From positions 1 through 49,815 of the forward strand of contig URED01000013.1 in NCBI GenBank assembly GCA_900546785.1: a stretch of DNA of 49,815 bases, read 5' to 3'. Source of the DNA: an uncultured Oscillospiraceae bacterium. Its GTDB lineage: Bacteria > Bacillota > Clostridia > Oscillospirales > Acutalibacteraceae. The notes below the pieces were generated by a model that did not search any database, was not told the origin of the DNA, and saw nothing but the letters and a program-made list of their open reading frames with translations. Shown here in pieces: positions 43,566 to 49,815 of the stretch (position 1 is its first letter; each line of letters opens with the position of its first letter). The position numbers and the translations under genes were made by a program.

Positions 43566-44183
43566 ATGGCAAATGAATCGAGAGTATTCCGGCTGCCCGC
43601 CGGTATGAGTACCCAGGTAGTGGCGAACGCCGTATCGTCGTTCCTGTCCTCCGCCAAAGGGATGGAGGTACAGAGCGCCGAAACCACAGAAGGCTATGTG
43701 GTGCAGGGCCGTCAGGAAAAAGACGGCTGGAAGACCATTGCCGGCATGAGGATGGCTACGACGGTGCAGATGATCCGAATGGATGACAACTTAAACGTCA
43801 CCGTGGGTCAGGGCGAATGGTCGGATAAGATCGGCGCCGGCGCGCTGGGATGGTTTATCGCATGGCCGCTGGCGGTGACTGCCGGTGTGGGCGCCTACAA
43901 GCAGAAAAAGCTGCCGGAAGAGATTTTCCAGGTGATTGAGCAGTGCATCGTCTCCGGCGGCCGCTCGGTGGTGGTGCGAAACGCCGGGGCGGAACTGAAC
44001 GCGGGTATGGTGGTTTGCCCCGCCTGCAAAACCCAGTGTGCGGCCGGCGCCAAATTCTGCAACAACTGCGGGGCGAAGCTGGAAAACAAATGCCCCCAGT
44101 GCGGGGCGGAGATACCGCCCGGAAGCCGCTTCTGCGGAGCATGCGGAACGCCGCTTTCCCCGCAGGGCGCTCCGGTGCGATAA
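43566..44183 (+). CDS. zinc-ribbon protein of unknown function
   Basis: A 205-residue protein. Residues 1-125 or so form an alpha/beta domain (FRLPAGMSTQVVANAVSSFL..VTVGQGEWSDK) with a hydrophobic hairpin (GAGALGWFIAWPLAVTAGVGA) that might insert in the membrane. The C-terminal 55 residues hold two zinc ribbons with eight cysteines in CxxC pairs (CPAC, CNNC, CPQC, CGAC). Such ribbon-tailed proteins are common in Clostridia, but no function is established. GGAGGG precedes ATG 43566. The next gene follows after 16 bases. Confidence 0.8.
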   Translation: MANESRVFRLPAGMSTQVVANAVSSFLSSAKGMEVQSAETTEGYVVQGRQEKDGWKTIAGMRMATTVQMIRMDDNLNVTVGQGEWSDKIGAGALGWFIAWPLAVTAGVGAYKQKKLPEEIFQVIEQCIVSGGRSVVVRNAGAELNAGMVVCPACKTQCAAGAKFCNNCGAKLENKCPQCGAEIPPGSRFCGACGTPLSPQGAPVR

Positions 44184-44199
44184 AGGGAGGAGATTGCGT

Positions 44200-45468
44200 A
44201 TGCGCAGGGAAAAACCGCCGGGGCGGCAAAAAGGCGCACGGCTTTTCAGTATGCTGCTGGCGGTATGCCTGATGATCGCGGCCCTTCCCCTGTCCGTTTC
44301 GGCGGCGGGGGAATATGTGCCGGGAAATCCCCGCTGGTCGGGCTACCAAAACCAGGTGCAGTGGGATCGGCCGGCGGGAGCGGCCTCCGGCGACAGCTTT
44401 GAATACGAGGCGCAGCTGCTGCTGGGCGACGATGTGGTCGAGTCCAAGGCAGTGGAAATCGACACCTATTTGTTTTTCACAAACGACGTGGTGACGCGGC
44501 CGCAGGAAGAGTACACCATACGGGTGCGTGCCAGATGGATCATGATCGTGGGCGACCCGGACGGCCAGTATATGGTGGCGGACGTCGGCGAATGGGGCCC
44601 CTGGGCGACCAAGGCGGGGTCGGGCGGCGGAGAAGCCGAACCGCCCCATGAGCACAGCTATACCCAAAAGCACGACGCGGCACAGCACTGGCAGGCGTGT
44701 TCCTGCGGCGACAAAAAGGATGCGGCGGATCACAGCTTCGGCGCATGGACGGCGGATGGCAATACAGAGAGCCGCACCTGCACCGTCTGCGGCTACGCCG
44801 AGACAAGGGACGCCGCGCAGACGTCAGCCACCGGGGAAACCACGGATAACGGGCAGGATTCCGGCGGCGAAGGCATCGCGGAACTGACCGATGAAAATAC
44901 CGGCGTTTCCGTCTCCCTGTCCGAAGCGGTTCCGGAGGGTGTGGAGCTGTACGCCGGCGTCATGGAGGCGGAGAGCCTGCTTGAAGAGAAGCCGGAGCTG
45001 AAAGAAGAACTGGACGGCCTGCTGTCGGTGTATGAGATCAGCATCCGCCAGAACGGGGAGCCGGTGGAAATCAAAGACAGCGCCATGACGGTGCGCATCC
45101 CGATGAACAGCCATCTGGAGGGCTACGCCCATTACCAGGCGGTGCGGGTGGACGGCGAGCCGGAGCGCATAAAGGCAAAGGCCGAAGACGGCAGCCTGGT
45201 CTTTGAAGCCGGCGGCCCGGGCCGGTATGCCGTACTCGGTTCCGATACCCCCTTCTCCGTTTCTGCAATCATCCAACCCGACCCGTTGCCGGGAGACGAA
45301 AAGGATGGAAACGCCGTCTACATTGTTCTGTTGGCCGCGATACCGGCGGCTGTCCTGCTGGCGCTGCTGCTTGTATTCTTATACAGGAAAAAGCGGAAGG
45401 CACAGGATAACCCGCCAGCCGGAGGAAAGGATCCATCCGAACCGGACGGCGGAAATACCAAAAACTGA
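44200..45468 (+). CDS. exported membrane-anchored His/Cys-repeat protein
   Basis: A 422-residue type I membrane protein. The signal peptide ends at VSAAG. A domain of about 100 residues (YVPGNPRWSGYQNQVQWDRP..YTIRVRARW) is shared with the next gene. One His/Cys repeat follows (HEHSY..QHWQACSCG..DHSFGAW..CTVCGYAE), then a beta-rich domain (about 215-370), one membrane helix (VYIVLLAAIPAAVLLALLLVF) and a charged tail. No LPXTG motif is seen. GGGAGGAG precedes ATG 44200. The frame is open upstream to 44038, inside the previous gene, but that part is not translated on this reading. Confidence 0.85.
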   Translation: MRREKPPGRQKGARLFSMLLAVCLMIAALPLSVSAAGEYVPGNPRWSGYQNQVQWDRPAGAASGDSFEYEAQLLLGDDVVESKAVEIDTYLFFTNDVVTRPQEEYTIRVRARWIMIVGDPDGQYMVADVGEWGPWATKAGSGGGEAEPPHEHSYTQKHDAAQHWQACSCGDKKDAADHSFGAWTADGNTESRTCTVCGYAETRDAAQTSATGETTDNGQDSGGEGIAELTDENTGVSVSLSEAVPEGVELYAGVMEAESLLEEKPELKEELDGLLSVYEISIRQNGEPVEIKDSAMTVRIPMNSHLEGYAHYQAVRVDGEPERIKAKAEDGSLVFEAGGPGRYAVLGSDTPFSVSAIIQPDPLPGDEKDGNAVYIVLLAAIPAAVLLALLLVFLYRKKRKAQDNPPAGGKDPSEPDGGNTKN

Positions 45469-45494
45469 TTCTACTTGTAAAGGAGAAAATGAAG

Positions 45495-47357
45495 ATGTTT
45501 CGAAAAAAGAGTTTGCTGGCGCTGCTGCTGTCCTTATGCATGGTGGTAGGAATACTGCCGGCGACAGCGTTTGCTGCGGGGCAATATGTGCCGGAAAATC
45601 CCCGCTGGTCGGGATACGGAAACCAGGTAATGTGGGATAAACCTGCCAACGCATCAGGCAGCACGTATCTTGAGTATGAGGCGCAGCTGGTACTGAACGG
45701 TCAGGTACTCCAGACAGAAAGCGTTGAGATAGACAGGTGGGTATTTTTCGATTCGAAGAATATCACTCAGTCGAAGGATGCGTATACGCTTAAAGTACGG
45801 GCCAGACAGATTTACCTTACCGGCGATCCGGACGGCAATTATACCGTATGGAAGAGAGACGCCTGGGGCGACTGGGCAATCGGCGGCAATACCGGCGGCG
45901 GAGAGGGGCCTACTCCCCCCCATGAACACAGCTTCGGCGGCTGGAAAAATAATGGAACCCAGCATTGGAAAGAATGCAGCTGCGGAGAGAAATCTGAAGT
46001 GAGCCCCCATAACTTCGGCGAATGGGAGCTGATCTATTATGATGTAAATACGAAGTATGACGTATGTGAAAGGCAGTGCCTTACCTGCGGCTATGAGCAG
46101 ATTGATAGATACAGGGAACACCAACATTACTATACCGACGACTGGAGTAGCGGTTCGACTACACACTGGAAGGTATGCTACTACTGCAAAGAAGTTAATC
46201 AAGATACTGTAGCCAACCATACTTTCGGCGACTGGACGGAAACCAAGCCTGCCACCACAACGGAGGAGGGTTTAAAAGAACGCACCTGCTCCGTCTGCGA
46301 ATATACGCAGAAAGAGACGATTCCGGTTCATGAACACAGCATCCATGATGAAGCATGGAAATATGACGATACCGAGCACTGGCAGGAATGCTCCTGCGGC
46401 GAAAGGCTGAATGTGGCCACCCATATCTACGGCGATTGGAGAGAGACGAAGCCGGCCACCGAAACCGAGGCTGGTTCCAGAGAGCGTGACTGCACGGTCT
46501 GCGACTATGTGCAGACCGAAACCATTCCAATGCTTGAACATGAGCACAACTACGGCGACTGGCAGAAGGATGAAACCCAGCACTGGAAGGAATGCCGCTG
46601 CGGCGAGAAAACTGAAGTGGGCAACCATACTTTCGGTGATTGGACGATAACAAAGGAGCCCACCACAACCGAAACAGGTTCCAGAGAACGCACCTGCTCC
46701 ATCTGCAAATATACGCAGACAGAGACGCTGCCGGTTCATACGCACGATGTTCACGATGAAGCATGGAAATATGACGAAACCCAGCACTGGCAGGAATGCT
46801 CCTGCGGTGAAAAGCTGAATGTGGCAAACCATACCTACGGCGATTGGAAAGTAACCAAAGAGGCCACCGAGACTGAAGCGGGTTCCAGAGAGCGTGACTG
46901 CACGGTCTGTGAATATGTGCAGGTTGAAATCATCCCGGAGATCGGGCATGAGCACGGCATCCATGATGAAACGTGGAAATATGACAAAACCCAGCACTGG
47001 CAGGAATGCTCCTGCGGTGAAAAGCTGAATGTGGCAAACCATACCTACGGCGATTGGAAAGTAACCAAAGAGGCCACCGAGACTGAAGCGGGTTCCAGAG
47101 AGCGCGGCTGTGCGGTCTGTGAATATGTGCAGACTGAAGCCATCCCTGCAACGGAAACCGGAGAGCCAACCGATTCGACTGATCCGACCGATCCAGCCAA
47201 GCCCGAACAGCAGGGCAAGCCTTCTGGGCAAACAGAAAGCCCACAGACCGGGGACAGCAGCGATATGGCGCTGTGGATCAGCCTGATGCTGGCCTCCTGC
47301 GGCGGCGTGCTGGGAATGCTGTTCTACAGGCGGAAAAAGGCGGCGGCCGAGAAATAA
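45495..47357 (+). CDS. sortase-type surface protein with six His/Cys repeats
   Basis: A 620-residue cell-wall protein. It has a signal peptide (FRKKSLLALLLSLCMVVGIL), then the same YVPENPRWSGYGNQVMWDKP domain as the previous gene. Six repeats of about 65-70 residues follow (about 143-560), each with HxH, HW, CxC, H-x-(Y/F)-GDW and CxxC. A Pro/Asp/Thr linker leads to a sorting signal, SPQTG plus helix plus RRKK. The repeated Cys and His suggest metal binding or disulfides. Repeats 5 and 6 share a 118-bp stretch that is identical at DNA level. AGGAG is nine bases before ATG 45495; ATG 45489 is only three bases from it. Confidence 0.85.
   Translation: MFRKKSLLALLLSLCMVVGILPATAFAAGQYVPENPRWSGYGNQVMWDKPANASGSTYLEYEAQLVLNGQVLQTESVEIDRWVFFDSKNITQSKDAYTLKVRARQIYLTGDPDGNYTVWKRDAWGDWAIGGNTGGGEGPTPPHEHSFGGWKNNGTQHWKECSCGEKSEVSPHNFGEWELIYYDVNTKYDVCERQCLTCGYEQIDRYREHQHYYTDDWSSGSTTHWKVCYYCKEVNQDTVANHTFGDWTETKPATTTEEGLKERTCSVCEYTQKETIPVHEHSIHDEAWKYDDTEHWQECSCGERLNVATHIYGDWRETKPATETEAGSRERDCTVCDYVQTETIPMLEHEHNYGDWQKDETQHWKECRCGEKTEVGNHTFGDWTITKEPTTTETGSRERTCSICKYTQTETLPVHTHDVHDEAWKYDETQHWQECSCGEKLNVANHTYGDWKVTKEATETEAGSRERDCTVCEYVQVEIIPEIGHEHGIHDETWKYDKTQHWQECSCGEKLNVANHTYGDWKVTKEATETEAGSRERGCAVCEYVQTEAIPATETGEPTDSTDPTDPAKPEQQGKPSGQTESPQTGDSSDMALWISLMLASCGGVLGMLFYRRKKAAAEK
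46777..47104. repeat. 118-bp identical direct repeats with 210-bp period
   Basis: 46777-46894 and 46987-47104 read as identical, covering the core of His/Cys repeats 5 and 6 in frame (70 residues per unit). Such recent duplication is a likely site of copy-number change. Confidence 0.85.
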
Positions 47358-47376
47358 GGCTGAGAGATAAAACAAA

Positions 47377-47440
47377 ACCGGCAAAAGCGCCTGCGGGCGG
47401 GCTTCGTGCAAAACCCACAGCCCGCCCCGGCGCAGCCGGT
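47377..47440. other. large nested stem-loop between surface-protein genes
   Basis: Nested arms are ACCGGC/GCCGGT, GCGCC/GGCGC and GGGCGGGCT/AGCCCGCCC. Two further hairpins follow: ATCC-TTTTC-AAAAAGGGAT near 47441-47459, and CCTTTGGTA/TACCAAAGG near 47471-47491. It has no strong T-run. It may be a terminator, an RNA processing site or an intergenic repeat. Confidence 0.6.
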
Positions 47441-47525
47441 ATCCTTTTCAAAAAGGGATATCCCTTCTGTCCTTTGGTACATACCAAAGGATAAGCAATC
47501 TTGTTTGACAAGGAGGAAAAATACA

Positions 47526-49815
47526 ATGCAAGCAAAAAGGAAACTGACGGCGTTGCTGCTTTCCCTGTGCATGGTATTGAGCGTACTGCCGACGGCGGTG
47601 TTCGCAGCAGACGATCCGCTCGTTGGGGGGAGCCAAGAAACCGACCCCTATGAGCCGCAGATGATTGACAAAATCGAGTTGGAGGTAGACGCGCCGGCAG
47701 AAGGCAAGCCTGCAGATTTCAGTATTCAGAGTCAGGAAAGCGACCCGTATACCGTAAATGGTGTGTACTGGTCTAAGTGCGCCGACGAGGGCGATGAAAA
47801 CACGCTGGTTTCCATGAGCGTAGACGATTCCTTTGAAAAAGGCTGGTACAGGCTGGTGCTGTACGTATATATGGATTTCAACTACGCCGCGACAGAGGAT
47901 ATTGCGGTTTCCCTGGTCGGCGCACAGCCGGAAAGGCTGGTCGTTGATAGAGAACTCGAATCAACGGTGGTTGTTGACGCATGGTTCGCCATCGACCCGC
48001 CTGAGAAACAGGAAATCACCCGTCTTGCTTTTGACGAGATTCCCGTGCCGGCGGCAGGCATCGATTTTGGCCAGGCGGAAGATACCATTGAAAAGCAGGT
48101 GGCGCAGGCCCATGATGAGCAGGTGAAGATTTACAGCGCCGACTATTACGAATGGAGCCTGGATTCTTATGACGACTATCATGTTTGGAATACAGTATAT
48201 TCCGGAGATGAATACGATGGGTCCCTCGCGTATGGCGTCCGCATGCTCCTGTACGCCCAGACCGGCTGGTATTTCGGGGATACGCCGCCGGAGGTTACGG
48301 TAAACGGCGAAAAAGCGAAGGTCATATCCCTCGACCCTTACAGAATCGAGGTGTTCATGCAGTTTGGAGACATAGTTGTGGATTATATCTACATAGACAG
48401 TGAAATATGGCCGCTTGAAGGGCAGGAAATCCGCATGGAGCCGGATAACTTTACAGTGGGTGTCGACACGCTTGGCGCGCCCGCCAAATCGCTGTTCACA
48501 ATCAAGGACGCCCGGATGTTAATTAAGCCGGAAGGAAAGGGGGACTGGCGGGATCTGACGGCGGAGGATACGCATTTCAGTACAGAAAACGACTATACTT
48601 TTTATGCCGAAGTAGAGGCGGCGGACGGTGTGGTGTTCGCGCAGGACGCCGGAGGAACCATCCGCGCAGACAAAGATGCGACGGTTACCGTATCACCCGA
48701 CGGGAAGAGCGCAACTCTGTTCCACGAGATCGTTCTCAGGGTTTACAGGAAAGCCTATGCGCGGACGACCAGGTACGACAACGACCCCATGTTCGAAGGT
48801 ATGGACATGACAGATTGGGAAACAAAGGATCACAAAAGCGTGCCTTTGACGATGAATGCGCCGGAGCCGGGCGTAACAATCGAAGATCCCACATTCGGAA
48901 CCCCGGACGGTAAGGAAGTTATAGAAGGGATGAACGTAGAATTCTATTGGTACGAAGTTCCCTATGTCGGCTCTCAAAAGCCTATCAGTTACTTCGCTGA
49001 AACATTTGAAGCGGGCAAAACCTATATGCTGAAAATATCTTTTGTAAGCTTCTGGTCACGCTCCCATTATGTTCCGCCTGATTTTGACATTGAGTATGTT
49101 GTGGATCAGGACGGAAATATACTCAACTATGCGCGTAAGGATTCCATTACGATCGATGAGCACGATAGAGATCTCTTTTTCTGGTTTACGGTCGGCGAGG
49201 TTGGGGAGCCGGAAGTGGTAGAGCAGATCGACATTACCGGGCCTGAGGATCTTGTCGGGCTTTTGGGGCAAGAGACTGATCGGTTAAGTTCAGAACAGCT
49301 AAGCAATTTTAAACTCTCTTCAGATGCATTTGTGATCGACAACGGCGTCTGGTTCTATTCCTCCGGTTCCAGTTCCAATTTTTTGCGACTGGACTTGCGG
49401 GTAAACAGCGGGTATCGGTTTAAGCTCCCACAGCGGCAGGCGCTTTCTTACAACGGCGATTCCAGTAACATCACCTATTATTCTGATAGCAACGAATTTG
49501 ACGACTTCGTCGTGTACATTTTCCCATCCGACGCTGAGCCGCACACCCACATATACAGCGAAGAGTGGAGCTCGGACGAAAACAATCACTGGCATGCTTG
49601 CGAGTGTGGAGCAAAGGCGGATACGGCCGCTCATACCTATGGCGAGTGGAGCGTCACCAAAGAAGCTACTGAAACGGAAACGGGCTCCAGGGAGCGCACC
49701 TGCACGGTCTGCGATTATATGCAGACAGAGACGATCCCGGTAATCGAGCATGAGCACAGCTACAGCGAAGAGTGGAGCTCGGACGAAAACAATCACTGGC
49801 ATGCTTGCGAGTGTG
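47526..49815 (+). CDS. large exported His/Cys-repeat protein, 3' end outside the window
   Basis: The frame is open from ATG 47526 to the last base (763 codons, no stop). The signal peptide is QAKRKLTALLLSLCMVLSVL..FAAD. About 640 residues of beta-rich extracellular sequence follow, with no enzyme motif that I recognise, then repeats of the same type as in the previous gene: HTHIYSEEWSSDENNHWHAC.. and a second copy starting at 49752. A 55-base stretch at 49554-49608 recurs exactly at 49761-49815, a 207-bp period. AAGGAGG precedes the ATG. A C-terminal anchor is likely but unseen. Confidence 0.85.
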   Translation, partial: MQAKRKLTALLLSLCMVLSVLPTAVFAADDPLVGGSQETDPYEPQMIDKIELEVDAPAEGKPADFSIQSQESDPYTVNGVYWSKCADEGDENTLVSMSVDDSFEKGWYRLVLYVYMDFNYAATEDIAVSLVGAQPERLVVDRELESTVVVDAWFAIDPPEKQEITRLAFDEIPVPAAGIDFGQAEDTIEKQVAQAHDEQVKIYSADYYEWSLDSYDDYHVWNTVYSGDEYDGSLAYGVRMLLYAQTGWYFGDTPPEVTVNGEKAKVISLDPYRIEVFMQFGDIVVDYIYIDSEIWPLEGQEIRMEPDNFTVGVDTLGAPAKSLFTIKDARMLIKPEGKGDWRDLTAEDTHFSTENDYTFYAEVEAADGVVFAQDAGGTIRADKDATVTVSPDGKSATLFHEIVLRVYRKAYARTTRYDNDPMFEGMDMTDWETKDHKSVPLTMNAPEPGVTIEDPTFGTPDGKEVIEGMNVEFYWYEVPYVGSQKPISYFAETFEAGKTYMLKISFVSFWSRSHYVPPDFDIEYVVDQDGNILNYARKDSITIDEHDRDLFFWFTVGEVGEPEVVEQIDITGPEDLVGLLGQETDRLSSEQLSNFKLSSDAFVIDNGVWFYSSGSSSNFLRLDLRVNSGYRFKLPQRQALSYNGDSSNITYYSDSNEFDDFVVYIFPSDAEPHTHIYSEEWSSDENNHWHACECGAKADTAAHTYGEWSVTKEATETETGSRERTCTVCDYMQTETIPVIEHEHSYSEEWSSDENNHWHACEC

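Noticed and set aside
46272..47411. 379-codon minus-strand open frame with repeats
   Set aside because: Its repeats are simply the reverse reading of the His/Cys repeats of the wall protein; no start signal.

Overview
The window looks like chromosomal DNA from an anaerobic Clostridia (Bacillota), probably a gut member of the Oscillospirales or a related order. The reasons are pyruvate:ferredoxin oxidoreductase in place of pyruvate dehydrogenase, a TSCPD protein, a ferredoxin:thioredoxin reductase, strong AGGAG ribosome sites, sigma70-type promoters, GH20/GH36 glycosidases, inositol catabolism genes and sortase-type surface proteins. The placement comes from gene content alone and is not certain at genus level.

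Positions 1-35845 are ordinary core genome. In order: tRNA-Arg(CCG) on the minus strand; a GH20 hexosaminidase, M28 peptidase and membrane acyltransferase operon; an unknown acidic protein; aldose epimerase, NAD synthetase and a Gly/Ser/Asn-rich membrane protein; a large pyruvate:ferredoxin oxidoreductase with a long leader; an AraC regulator, metallophosphoesterase and GPH sugar transporter; a minus-strand operon of TSCPD protein, GH36-like glycosidase and zinc-ribbon signal peptidase I; iolG-iolD-iolE; a cluster of palindromic intergenic repeats; a polar amino acid ABC transporter; an overlapping ferredoxin:thioredoxin reductase and thioredoxin pair; an AI-2E family transporter; an ACT-domain regulator, homoserine dehydrogenase and aspartokinase; LUD and PPC proteins; and greA with a lysS that carries an extra N-terminal YegP-like region.

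Positions about 35846-38600 look like the scar of an integrative element. There are direct repeats resembling integrase arm sites just after lysS, a chimeric gene joining a DUF6462-like domain to the catalytically dead tail of a signal peptidase I, a triple zinc-ribbon AP2 DNA-binding protein, an XRE repressor, and a SLOG-family protein behind a structured leader that looks like an attenuator. No integrase or relaxase is present, so most of the element appears to be lost.

Positions about 38600-49815 are a second accessory block, with CTG- and GCC-rich codon use unlike the core. A small HTH protein and a 12-helix membrane LuxR regulator precede a strongly palindromic regulatory region. After that comes a long co-directional run: two paralogous cytoplasmic-type genes, both interrupted (one by a frameshift at a run of seven G, one by an in-frame TAG before a zinc ribbon); a lipoprotein; a zinc-ribbon protein; and three exported proteins with His/Cys repeats. 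One of these has an SPQTG sorting signal, and one runs off the window end. This cluster is the best candidate here for an undescribed system: a membrane-sensor-regulated cell-surface apparatus of unknown function.
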